Shown: piece by piece, positions 1 to 5,877 of the stretch | Layout of the letters: each line of letters begins with the position of its first letter | How positions within the stretch are numbered: position 1 is the first letter of the stretch | NCBI GenBank assembly: GCA_015222985.1 | Contig: JADFWI010000397.1 | Coordinates: 1-8,504 of the forward strand | Direction: 5' to 3' | From: Pseudomonadota bacterium | Lineage (GTDB): Bacteria > Desulfobacterota > Desulfobacteria > Desulfobacterales > C00003060 | DNA length: 8,504 nt | The notes under the pieces: model-generated | What the model saw: the letters and a program-made list of their open reading frames with translations, nothing else | What the model was told of the DNA's origin: nothing | The model's database searches: none | Position numbers and translations under genes: made by a program

Positions 1-66
1 GAGGTCATCTCCGGGAAAGAGCTCGAAATCGCCTTGGTTAGAGGCAAGGCCGAGAGCACGTCCTGA
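1..66 (+). CDS. C-terminal end of an unidentified protein (partial)
   Basis: Frame 1 is open from the window edge to a TGA at 64-66 and encodes 21 residues, beginning EVISGKELEIAL and ending in a polar tail. Only the C-terminus is visible, so the function cannot be read. The pattern EVISGKEL is loosely like the C-terminal helix of FtsH-type AAA proteases, where a Glu-x-(Val/Leu)-x-Gly-(Glu/Lys)-Glu-(Leu/Ile) stretch occurs near the end. This is a weak resemblance from memory and should not be used as a name. It reads in the same direction as the following small gene but is separated from it by 178 bases, so it is probably a separate unit. No convincing terminator hairpin follows. Confidence 0.4.
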   Translation, partial: EVISGKELEIALVRGKAESTS

Positions 67-184
67 CACAACACTTCTGCTTTGCACTCCGCTCATGTAT
101 TATCTTTTCTGTTCTTCAGCTTACTCTGAGTTAATGCTCTTAACGCTTTTAATTTGCCCAACGATATGATAACAAAAGTGTTAC

Positions 185-220
185 GCCGCAGGCGGCATCT
201 CGAATGAGTATTTTGAGATG
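185..220 (+). repeat. two adjacent inverted repeats in the leader of the first small gene
   Basis: GCCGC (185-189) and GCGGC (192-196) form a compact GC-rich inverted repeat. CATCTC (196-201) and GAGATG (215-220) form a 6-bp inverted repeat with a 13-base loop. The two share base 196. A TATGAT hexamer at 165-170 lies just upstream and could be a -10 box, but no good -35 box is spaced correctly. If it is used, both hairpins would lie in the 5' untranslated leader of the small arginine-rich gene. They could be leader structure, an operator or chance. No T-run follows, so this is not a terminator. Confidence 0.3.
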
Positions 221-244
221 GAAGTCTATTCCGGAGGAACCGAT

Positions 245-406
245 ATGGAATCAAGACCGCCAGACAACGGAGGGAGGCGTTCGGGAGTTGACCGGAGGCA
301 ATTTTCATACAGCAGCCATATTCCTGAGAGGCGAGCGAAACAGGACCGGAGAAGCAGCCTAGACCGGAGAAGTGGAGTGGATCGGAGAAGGACATTTCGT
401 CTTTAA
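245..406 (+). CDS. small arginine-rich DRRxxx hexapeptide-repeat protein, copy 1
   Basis: This is a 53-residue, strongly basic protein of unknown function. Residues 1-27 (starting MESRPPDNGGRRSGVDRR) are a conserved head. Residues 28-51 are four tandem hexapeptides of the form (D/E)RRxxx, encoded by 18-base units. There is no signal peptide, membrane segment or cysteine. The ATG at 245 is preferred over the in-frame ATG at 218 because GGAGG (233-237) stands 7 bases before it and because the paralogue at 2114-2296 starts at the same residue. Comparison with that copy shows mostly silent differences, so this is a real gene despite its size. The FabF gene starts 47 bases downstream with no terminator between, so they are probably co-transcribed. 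The charge suggests nucleic-acid or acidic-partner binding, but that is a guess. I associate DRRSGxDRR-like stretches with deltaproteobacterial proteins of unknown role. Confidence 0.75.
   Translation: MESRPPDNGGRRSGVDRRQFSYSSHIPERRAKQDRRSSLDRRSGVDRRRTFRL
326..397 (+). repeat. four tandem 18-base units encoding (D/E)RRxxx
   Basis: The units are 326-343, 344-361, 362-379 and 380-397. Each begins with a Glu or Asp codon followed by two Arg codons. The middle two share GACCGGAGAAG exactly, and the fourth differs from that by one base. The first unit is the most diverged. They form the C-terminal half of the small protein. Confidence 0.85.
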
Positions 407-453
407 CTGGCTGAAAGAATGGTCGGGAATTGGTCAGCGGAGGCTTCAAGAAT

Positions 454-1722
454 ATGAGAAGGGTTGTTATCACAGGCATTGGACTTGTAACGCCATTGGG
501 ATGTGGAAGAGAGAGGTTCTGGAGTTCCCTTGAACAAGGAGTTTCAGGTGTAGACAGAATTACCAAATTTGACGCTTCGAAGCATGATTGTAAGATTGCG
601 GCAGAGGTCAAGGATTTTGACCCACTAGAGTATGGTATGAATAAGAAGCAAGTTAGAAGGCTCGATTTTTTTAGCCAATATGCCCTAGCCTCTGCTCATC
701 AGGCAATTGAAGACGCGAAATTGCCACTCAAGGACAAGAATCCTAACATCGGAGTTATCGTTGGCTCAGGGGTTGGCGGAATATCAACCATAGAGGACGA
801 AAAGGAACGATTTTATCTTAGAGAAAAGAAAGGAAAGAACGGAGCTTCTTTTGTCAGTCCGTTTTTTGTCCCTATGATTATGCCGAATGCGGCCGCTGGA
901 AATATCAGTATGAAATACAAATTGAATAATGCAAGCATGAGCACAGCAAGTGCGTGCGCAACGGGTCTTCATTCGATCATATATGCTGCAAAAGATATCA
1001 TGTTGGGTGATTGCGATGTTATGATTGCGGGTGGTACGGAAGGGGGTATCACTCCTTTGGGTGTTGGTTGCTTTGCAAACATGAATGCTATTTGCAAGGA
1101 TTGCAATGATGAGCCGCAAAAGGCGAGCAGACCTTTTGACCGTGAACGTAAAGGCTTTGTTATGGGTGAGGGCGCCGGCATAGTGCTCCTTGAGAGCCTT
1201 GAATATGCACTGAAACGGGGCGCCCGTATCTATGCTGAGATTGCCGGATACGGACTGACTTCTGACGCGCACCATATTACTGCCCCTGATCCGGATTCGT
1301 ACGAGATTGCCAGGGCAATTAAGCTCGCCCTTGATAGGGCCGGGATCAGCCATGAAGAAGTCGATTATATTAATGCCCACGGCACGTCAACGCCTGATAA
1401 TGATCTGTCAGAGACAAACGGCATTAAGAAAGTATTTGGAGATAGTGCCTATAAGGTGAAGATTAGCTCAACCAAGTCGATGATGGGTCATATCATAGGG
1501 GGCGCTGGAGCAATTGAGACTCTGGTTTGTCTCTTTGCTATGGAGAGAAGTATTGTTCCTCCAACAATAAACTACGAAAATCCTGATCCTCAATGTGATC
1601 TGTATTATGTCCCGAATAAAGCTGAACACTGTGAAGTCAATATTGCCATGAATAATTCATTTGGGTTCGGGGGTCATAATGCAGTGCTCCTGCTAAAGAG
1701 GTATGAAAATGGTCAGGGTTAG
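454..1722 (+). CDS. fabF: beta-ketoacyl-ACP synthase II (FabF type)
   Basis: This is a 422-residue condensing enzyme of fatty acid or polyketide-like chain elongation. It condenses malonyl-ACP with an acyl-ACP in the cytosol. Thiolase-fold landmarks are all present: the start RRVVITGIGLVTPLG, the nucleophile Cys168 in STASACATG, His309 in NAHGTST, Lys341 and His346 in STKSMMGH, and the closing NNSFGFGGHN. These line up with E. coli FabF Cys163, His303, Lys335 and His340, so it should be active. The length fits the family (about 410-420). The ATG at 454 is chosen because it starts the conserved first strand and has GGAGG at 439-443; an in-frame TTG at 430 would only add an unconserved extension. 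No acp, fabG or fabD lies nearby, so it is an isolated copy. It could be a housekeeping FabF or a specialised second synthase, and the sequence does not settle which. No terminator is visible after it. Confidence 0.95.
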   Translation: MRRVVITGIGLVTPLGCGRERFWSSLEQGVSGVDRITKFDASKHDCKIAAEVKDFDPLEYGMNKKQVRRLDFFSQYALASAHQAIEDAKLPLKDKNPNIGVIVGSGVGGISTIEDEKERFYLREKKGKNGASFVSPFFVPMIMPNAAAGNISMKYKLNNASMSTASACATGLHSIIYAAKDIMLGDCDVMIAGGTEGGITPLGVGCFANMNAICKDCNDEPQKASRPFDRERKGFVMGEGAGIVLLESLEYALKRGARIYAEIAGYGLTSDAHHITAPDPDSYEIARAIKLALDRAGISHEEVDYINAHGTSTPDNDLSETNGIKKVFGDSAYKVKISSTKSMMGHIIGGAGAIETLVCLFAMERSIVPPTINYENPDPQCDLYYVPNKAEHCEVNIAMNNSFGFGGHNAVLLLKRYENGQG

Positions 1723-1929
1723 AAACATCAAACCAACGAGCCCTTTCACCCTGCTCCGCTTTCCCCTTGTCTGCCATGAAGCCACGTGTTGTGGGTAGCT
1801 AATGTCCCTCAATAGTGGCATTTGTTTTCCCAAAAGATAACCTAATTTACACAATTCTCTACACCTCTCTTGCGTGCCGATTCAGGCTAACTCTTTAGAA
1901 AGTAAAGGAAACACGTCCAATCGGCCAAC

Positions 1930-1946
1930 TTGGCACGATGTTTTCA
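1930..1946 (+). promoter_or_regulatory. weak sigma54-like promoter element
   Basis: TTGGCACG at 1930-1937, four bases, then TTTCA at 1942-1946. The -24 half matches the sigma54 consensus fully. The -12 half has TC where GC is expected, so this is a degraded or chance match. If used, transcription would start near 1957 and the three stem-loops would lie in the leader of the second arginine-rich gene. No enhancer-binding regulator gene is nearby. Confidence 0.2.
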
Positions 1947-1979
1947 TAAGGGTATGTATCAAGGTCTGATTTGGCCGAA

Positions 1980-2055
1980 CCGCCACGCAAGGGGCGGCGA
2001 CCAACATAAGGGCGTTTTATGTCACATTACGGCATGCGTTTTTGATTGTATGCCG
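1980..2055 (+). promoter_or_regulatory. three consecutive stem-loops upstream of the second small gene
   Basis: Stem 1 is CCGCC (1980-1984) with GGCGG (1993-1997), loop 8. Stem 2 is ACATAA (2004-2009) with TTATGT (2017-2022), loop 7. Stem 3 is CGGCATGCG (2030-2038) with TGTATGCCG (2047-2055), loop 8; seven Watson-Crick pairs plus two G-T pairs. None is followed by a T-run, so they are not a standard terminator. They could be a folded mRNA leader, a small RNA or protein-binding sites. They do not match any riboswitch class I can recall, and the role is unknown. Confidence 0.4.
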
Positions 2056-2113
2056 CACAAAATGGCACAACCGAAGTAGGGATATAAGAATTAGGCGCAC
2101 TCGGGGGTATCTA

Positions 2114-2296
2114 ATGGAATCAAGACCGCCAGACAACGGAGGCAGGCGTTCTGGAGTTGATCGAAGGCAGTTCTCGTACAGTAGCTGTATCCCTGAGAGG
2201 CGAGTCGAATCGGATAGGAGAAGCGGCACAGACCGGAGGGGCGGTGTTGACAGGAGAGAGGGTGTTGAAAGGAGAAAAATATTTCATCTTCTCTGA
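2114..2296 (+). CDS. small arginine-rich DRRxxx hexapeptide-repeat protein, copy 2
   Basis: This 60-residue paralogue of the protein at 245-406 has unknown function. Its first 27 residues are identical to copy 1 except that residue 25 is Cys instead of His. It then carries five (D/E)RRxxx hexapeptides (residues 28-57) instead of four, which together with one extra terminal residue explains the length difference. The ATG at 2114 is preferred because it matches the start of copy 1; the frame extends upstream to 2042 but that part has no counterpart. GGGGG at 2103-2107 is a plausible ribosome binding site. It lies 85 bases before a gene for a small secreted protein and 391 bases after fabF. Being tandem with copy 1 around fabF, it looks like an old local duplication. 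No signal peptide or membrane segment is seen. Confidence 0.75.
   Translation: MESRPPDNGGRRSGVDRRQFSYSSCIPERRVESDRRSGTDRRGGVDRREGVERRKIFHLL
2195..2284 (+). repeat. five tandem 18-base units encoding (D/E)RRxxx
   Basis: The units start at 2195, 2213, 2231, 2249 and 2267, each opening with an Asp or Glu codon and two Arg codons. There is one unit more than in the copy at 326-397. The units are more diverged from each other at the base level than the amino acid pattern suggests. Confidence 0.8.
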
Positions 2297-2381
2297 CCTC
2301 TCAAAAAATTCGGACTGTAGGGTGCCATTTTGTGTAAGAAGGAAATTTTTTTCCTAAAAAGCAGGAATGAGGGAGAGGCCA

Positions 2382-2642
2382 ATGAGGTCTTGTTTTGGAA
2401 TAGCATTATTTTTGTGTTGCCTTTTATTGCCGGCATCGGCTGATTTGAGCGATTTTCAGCCAATAGTCCGGTACAGTTTGCCGGCAGACATCATGCTGGT
2501 TAAGTTCGCAGATGAGACTTGGGTCTATCGGTTGTACGAAGACGGCACAGTGAGAAAAATGGTAAACAAGAAGAGATACGTTGCAGCATGCAATGAGGAG
2601 GAACCGAAGAATCGCAAGAGCAATGAACAGTTGACGGGTTGA
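2382..2642 (+). CDS. small secreted protein of unknown function
   Basis: This is an 86-residue protein with a signal peptide: a charged MRS start, a hydrophobic core FGIALFLCCLLLP, and an ASA cleavage site near residue 20 followed by DLSDF. There is no lipobox cysteine at the cleavage site, so a soluble periplasmic or secreted product is expected. The mature part is about 66 residues, begins with a beta-type pattern (LVKFADETWVYRLYEDGTVRKM) and ends in a polar, lysine- and glutamate-rich tail. The ATG at 2382 is chosen because GGGAGAGG at 2371-2378 is correctly placed for it; the in-frame ATG at 2367 has a poorer site and would put extra charged residues before the signal. I do not recognise a family. 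It follows the second arginine-rich gene by 85 bases. Confidence 0.6.
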   Translation: MRSCFGIALFLCCLLLPASADLSDFQPIVRYSLPADIMLVKFADETWVYRLYEDGTVRKMVNKKRYVAACNEEEPKNRKSNEQLTG

Positions 2643-2684
2643 TTTTGTTATTTCGCCTGCCTTTCATCCCACCGGTAGTCACGC

Positions 2685-2703
2685 AAGGTTTTGGCAAAAC
2701 CTT
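2685..2703 (+). repeat. perfect 8-bp inverted repeat
   Basis: AAGGTTTT (2685-2692) and AAAACCTT (2696-2703) flank GGC. No T-run follows, so it is a weak candidate for a terminator of the upstream secreted-protein gene. It lies 4 bases before a TTGACA -35 hexamer and could instead be an operator for the polysaccharide operon. Confidence 0.45.
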
Positions 2704-2707
2704 TGGG

Positions 2708-2734
2708 TTGACATCATTCTTTCCCAATTATACG
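2708..2734 (+). promoter_or_regulatory. candidate sigma70 promoter for the lipoprotein-UXS-fusion operon
   Basis: TTGACA at 2708-2713 is a perfect -35 box. TATACG at 2729-2734 is a partial -10 box with a short 15-base spacer. It is the best promoter-like pair in the gap before the gene at 2802, and would give a leader of roughly 60 bases. The short spacer lowers confidence. Confidence 0.4.
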
Positions 2735-2801
2735 TTAGGAAGCAGCTTTACAACACTTTCAGATTATTACGGATAAACACCAGTCTTGGGGGATTCATTC
2801 C

Positions 2802-3296
2802 ATGGTTACGTTTCGTCTAACAAGAAACTATCGAGTTTGGATTGTTATGGGCCTTTTGTTGGCCGGCTGCAACCAGCGCCAGTCTGTCCCGCCCTTTGAC
2901 CTTGACGTCGAGGGCTTAGAGCAGGTCAGATTGGTCACGGGCGATGAAGCCATCAATGCCATAAACAGACTCCATGGGATGCCTATCGATGTGGTGAGGG
3001 GCTTCATTGCCTATTATGAAGGTCTTCACGACAAAGCGACCATATGGTTGTCCGAGGCTACCTCTGAAGACCTTGCGAAAAGGCAGATTGAGGTAATGAT
3101 TGACAGGATGAAAAAGAGCAGAAGATCACCCTTTAGTCATTATCGCGTATTGGACGCAAACGGTGTGAGCGTCATAGGATTTGACGGGATGGGCCAGGTT
3201 CATTATGTTTTCAGAGACACCAAATGGGTCTATTGGATTAGTGCGGATGCAGGCCGCATAGATAAGCTTCTGGACCATGTCATGAAAAGAACTTAG
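2802..3296 (+). CDS. small lipoprotein of unknown function
   Basis: This is a 164-residue protein with a lipoprotein signal: a basic start, a hydrophobic stretch VWIVMGLLL and the lipobox LAGC with Cys23 as the lipidated residue. The next residue is Asn, not Asp, so outer-membrane sorting is possible. The mature part is mixed alpha/beta, with GDEAINAINRLHG early and a Trp/Tyr-rich stretch KWVYWISAD near the end; no family is recognised. GGGGGA at 2788-2793 stands 8 bases before the ATG. Its stop overlaps the ribosome binding site of the UDP-glucuronate decarboxylase gene, 10 bases downstream, so the two are almost surely co-transcribed and possibly translationally coupled. That placement suggests a role in envelope or polysaccharide assembly, which is inference only. 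Confidence 0.75.
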   Translation: MVTFRLTRNYRVWIVMGLLLAGCNQRQSVPPFDLDVEGLEQVRLVTGDEAINAINRLHGMPIDVVRGFIAYYEGLHDKATIWLSEATSEDLAKRQIEVMIDRMKKSRRSPFSHYRVLDANGVSVIGFDGMGQVHYVFRDTKWVYWISADAGRIDKLLDHVMKRT

Positions 3297-3306
3297 GGGG
3301 ATGCTT

Positions 3307-4245
3307 ATGAAGGGATCGAGAGTTCTTGTTACAGGCGGAGCAGGGTTTTTGGGCAGCCATCTGTGTGATAGATTGGTCTTAGAAGGAGCAGAGGTGCTTT
3401 GTCTTGATAATTTCTTTACCGGATCAAAAAGGAATATCTTGCACTTGATGGGCAACAGCAGCTTCGAGCTAATCCGCCATGACCTGGTGGAGCCTATCTT
3501 TCTGGAGGTGGATCAGATTTATAACCTCGCTTCTCCTGCATCGCCGGTCCACTATCAGTACAATCCTGTTAAGACTGTCAAGACTAATGTGATGGGGGCC
3601 ATCAACATGTTGGGCCTGGCCAAACGTGTGAAGGCGCGAATTTTGCAGGCTTCAACATCTGAAATCTACGGCAATCCTCAGGAACACCCTCAAAAGGAGA
3701 CCTATTGGGGGCATGTTAATCCAATCGGGCTGCGCAGTTGCTATGACGAGGGCAAACGGGTGGCCGAAACACTGATGATGGACTATTATCGCCAGAACCA
3801 GGTGGATGTGAAGATTGTACGTATCTTTAATACATACGGTCCGAGAATGGCTGTTTCAGACGGTAGGGTTGTGAGCAATTTCATTGTTCAGGCCTTGGGA
3901 AATGAGCCGATTACGGTTTATGGCGACGGCAGTCAAACCCGTTCCTTTTGTTATGTTTCGGACATGATTGAGGGGTGGATAGCAATGATGAACTGCGAGG
4001 ATTTTATCGGCCCCGTCAATCTTGGCAATCCCAATGAGTTTTCCATCAAAAGGCTTGCTGAACTTGTCATCGAGATCACTCAGTCGAAATCAGAGATCGT
4101 GTACAAGTCTCTCCCTGAGGATGATCCGATTCAACGACGCCCGGACATTTCTTTGGCAAAGGAAAAGCTAAGCTGGGAGCCTCACGTAAATCTGGCGGAA
4201 GGGCTGGAGAAGACCGTCGATTACTTCAGGCGGGTCTTAGAGTAA
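3307..4245 (+). CDS. uxs: UDP-glucuronate decarboxylase (UDP-xylose synthase)
   Basis: This 312-residue extended short-chain dehydrogenase converts UDP-glucuronate to UDP-xylose through an NAD-bound 4-keto intermediate. The NAD-binding GGAGFLG is at residues 10-16, followed by the family signature DNFFTGSKRN and NLASPASP. Catalytic residues are Thr117 and Glu119 (STSE), Tyr146 and Lys150 (YDEGK), with Arg277/Arg278 in the QRRPD substrate loop. This agrees with the human UXS1 catalytic set (Thr118, Glu120, Tyr147, Arg277) as I recall it. The length fits bacterial UXS. The ATG at 3307 is chosen over the one at 3301 because AGGGGG (3295-3300) directly abuts 3301 but is 6 bases from 3307. It follows the lipoprotein gene by 10 bases and precedes the fusion gene by 15. 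A dTDP-glucose or UDP-glucose epimerase is unlikely given the UXS-specific motifs. Confidence 0.93.
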   Translation: MKGSRVLVTGGAGFLGSHLCDRLVLEGAEVLCLDNFFTGSKRNILHLMGNSSFELIRHDLVEPIFLEVDQIYNLASPASPVHYQYNPVKTVKTNVMGAINMLGLAKRVKARILQASTSEIYGNPQEHPQKETYWGHVNPIGLRSCYDEGKRVAETLMMDYYRQNQVDVKIVRIFNTYGPRMAVSDGRVVSNFIVQALGNEPITVYGDGSQTRSFCYVSDMIEGWIAMMNCEDFIGPVNLGNPNEFSIKRLAELVIEITQSKSEIVYKSLPEDDPIQRRPDISLAKEKLSWEPHVNLAEGLEKTVDYFRRVLE

Positions 4246-4260
4246 AGGAGCATTCCAAGT

Positions 4261-5877
4261 ATGGCAGCCGTTATACGAGACATAAGAGTAGCTTGTGTGG
4301 GAGCCGGATACTGGGGCAAGAACTTGATCAGAAATTTTAATGAAATTGGCGCCCTTGATGTCATATGCGATACCAACGAGTCCGTGTTGGCAGACTTCAA
4401 GAAAAAGTATCCGGAAAGACGTTTCAGCCGTTCCTTTTCTGAAATCCTTTCAGAGCCAAGCATCGATGCTGTAGTGATTGCAGCTCCTGCTGAGAAACAC
4501 TATGTCTTGGCACGGGAGGCCCTTTTGGCCGGCAAGCACGTCTTTGTGGAAAAGCCCCTTGCTCTTAAGGTGGAAGAGGGAGAGGAGTTGATTTCCATCG
4601 CTCAAGAGCGCCGGAAGATCTTGATGGTGGGGCATATTCTGGAATATCATCCGGCTGTGCTAAAGCTTAAGGAGTTGATCGATGCCGGGGATCTGGGCAG
4701 GATCAACTATGTGTATTCAAACCGGCTGAATCTGGGAAAGGTGCGGACCGAAGAGAACATTCTCTGGAGCTTTGCGCCCCATGATATTTCAGTACTGCTC
4801 ATGCTTCTTGGTGAGATGCCAGAGAGCGTGACAGCTTTGGGCGGTTGCTATTTGCACCATGAAATTGCAGACGTCACTATCAGCACACTGAGCTTCCCCA
4901 GTGGTGTGAAGGCACACATATTTGTCAGTTGGCTGCATCCTTACAAGGAGCAGAGGCTTGTGGTGGTAGGGGACCGGAAAATGGCTGTCTTTGATGACAC
5001 CTCAAAGGACCGCAAGCTCCGCCTTTATGACGAGGGGATTGAATGGGTGAATCGCATGCCTGTGCCGAGAAAAAAAGACCCCGTTGCCATCGAAATAGAG
5101 CTGGAGGAGCCATTGGAGCGTGAGTGTTTGCACTTTCTAGACTCCGTCAGAAATGGCAAAGCCCCCAAGACGGACGGACGTAGCGCGTTGCGTGTACTGG
5201 AAATCTTGAATGCCTGTGAGACATCCCTGGCCGGGGGAGGGATTCCTGTCAAAATTGTGTCCACTGATAGCGCAGAAGGTTATTTTGTGCACCCGAGCGC
5301 CTACGTCGACGATTCCGTTTCTATAGGGCCGGGAACCAGGATATGGCACTTTTCCCACATAATGGAGAATGCCGTAATCGGTGAGCGGTGCAATATTGGT
5401 CAGAACGTAGTGGTGGGACGCAGCGTTCGAATCGGAAACGGCGTAAAGATACAAAACAATGTTTCGGTATATGAAGGTGTGACTCTCGAAGATGAGGTGT
5501 TTTGCGGCCCCTCTATGGTCTTTACGAATGTTCACAATCCCCGCAGCCATATTCCGAGGAAGGACGAGATCAAGCAGACTCCTGTGAAGAAGGGCGCCAC
5601 GATTGGCGCCAATGCTACCATTGTTTGCGGCAATACTGTTGGGCGATATGCCTTTATCGGCGCTGGAGCGGTGGTGACCAAGGACGTTCCAGACTATGCC
5701 GTTTTTGTGGGAAATCCGGGAAGAATTCAGGGTTGGATATGCGCCTGCGGCATCAGGATTGATTTTGATTCAAACAAGGCAGAATGCCGCAAGTGCGGCG
5801 CCCGCTATGTCAAGGATGGCAACAGTGTACGTCCTACCTTCAGCGTGGCTGAAGAGGTTGAAGCTATGTGTAAATAA
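4261..5877 (+). CDS. fused Gfo/Idh/MocA dehydrogenase and left-handed beta-helix N-acetyltransferase (WbpB/WlbA + WbpD/WlbB type)
   Basis: This is a 538-residue bifunctional enzyme. Residues 1 to about 330 are a sugar-nucleotide dehydrogenase: NAD-binding GAGYWG at 14-19, EKP at 97-99 with Lys98, and His174 in FAPHD, matching the Lys/His pair of WlbA-type UDP-GlcNAcA 3-dehydrogenases. Residues from 341 (YFVHPSAY) are hexapeptide-repeat beta-helix with the WbpD-like FTNVHNPRSHIPRKDE, KKGATIGANATIVCG and FIGAGAVVTKDVPDYAVFVGNP. The tail has Cys494, Cys496, Cys509 and Cys512, a likely zinc-binding loop. In the known pathway to UDP-2,3-diacetamido-2,3-dideoxy-glucuronate these are the second and fourth steps; the aminotransferase between them (WbpE/WlbC) is absent here. 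AAGGAG at 4245-4250 precedes the ATG by 10 bases, 15 bases after the uxs stop, so this is an operon. Its 3' end overlaps a convergent gene by 14 bases. Confidence 0.92.
   Translation: MAAVIRDIRVACVGAGYWGKNLIRNFNEIGALDVICDTNESVLADFKKKYPERRFSRSFSEILSEPSIDAVVIAAPAEKHYVLAREALLAGKHVFVEKPLALKVEEGEELISIAQERRKILMVGHILEYHPAVLKLKELIDAGDLGRINYVYSNRLNLGKVRTEENILWSFAPHDISVLLMLLGEMPESVTALGGCYLHHEIADVTISTLSFPSGVKAHIFVSWLHPYKEQRLVVVGDRKMAVFDDTSKDRKLRLYDEGIEWVNRMPVPRKKDPVAIEIELEEPLERECLHFLDSVRNGKAPKTDGRSALRVLEILNACETSLAGGGIPVKIVSTDSAEGYFVHPSAYVDDSVSIGPGTRIWHFSHIMENAVIGERCNIGQNVVVGRSVRIGNGVKIQNNVSVYEGVTLEDEVFCGPSMVFTNVHNPRSHIPRKDEIKQTPVKKGATIGANATIVCGNTVGRYAFIGAGAVVTKDVPDYAVFVGNPGRIQGWICACGIRIDFDSNKAECRKCGARYVKDGNSVRPTFSVAEEVEAMCK

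Larger units (their letters stand above)
1723..2113 (+). other. 391-base intergenic region without a gene
   Basis: No credible coding frame is seen. The first about 200 bases after fabF hold nothing I can name and no clear rho-independent terminator. The second half holds a TTGGCACG sequence at 1930-1937 resembling a sigma54 -24 element and three consecutive stem-loops between 1980 and 2055. A TATAAG hexamer at 2083-2088 could be a -10 box but lacks a recognisable -35 box. The following small gene has a GGGGG stretch at 2103-2107 as its ribosome binding site. Confidence 0.6.

Noticed and set aside
784..1380. 198-residue reading frame on the - strand
   Set aside because: It lies wholly inside fabF, which is intact and has all catalytic motifs.
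1976..2000. ACGCAAGG stretch resembling part of a GEMM (cyclic di-GMP) riboswitch
   Set aside because: The GAAA tetraloop and the paired P2/P3 arms of that class are missing; the bases fit a simple CCGCC/GGCGG hairpin.
245..2296. The two arginine-rich copies as ends of a mobile element around fabF
   Set aside because: They are coding, diverged mainly at silent sites, differ in length and have no transposase or target-site duplication nearby.
2157..2357. 66-residue + strand frame
   Set aside because: It overlaps the second arginine-rich gene in another frame; the silent-change pattern supports the other frame.
2680..2715. CACGCAAGG...GGCAAAACC, similar to a riboswitch opening
   Set aside because: It is explained by an 8-bp inverted repeat and lacks the rest of any known riboswitch core.
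5137..5550. 137-residue - strand frame
   Set aside because: It is antisense to the conserved junction and acetyltransferase part of the fusion gene.
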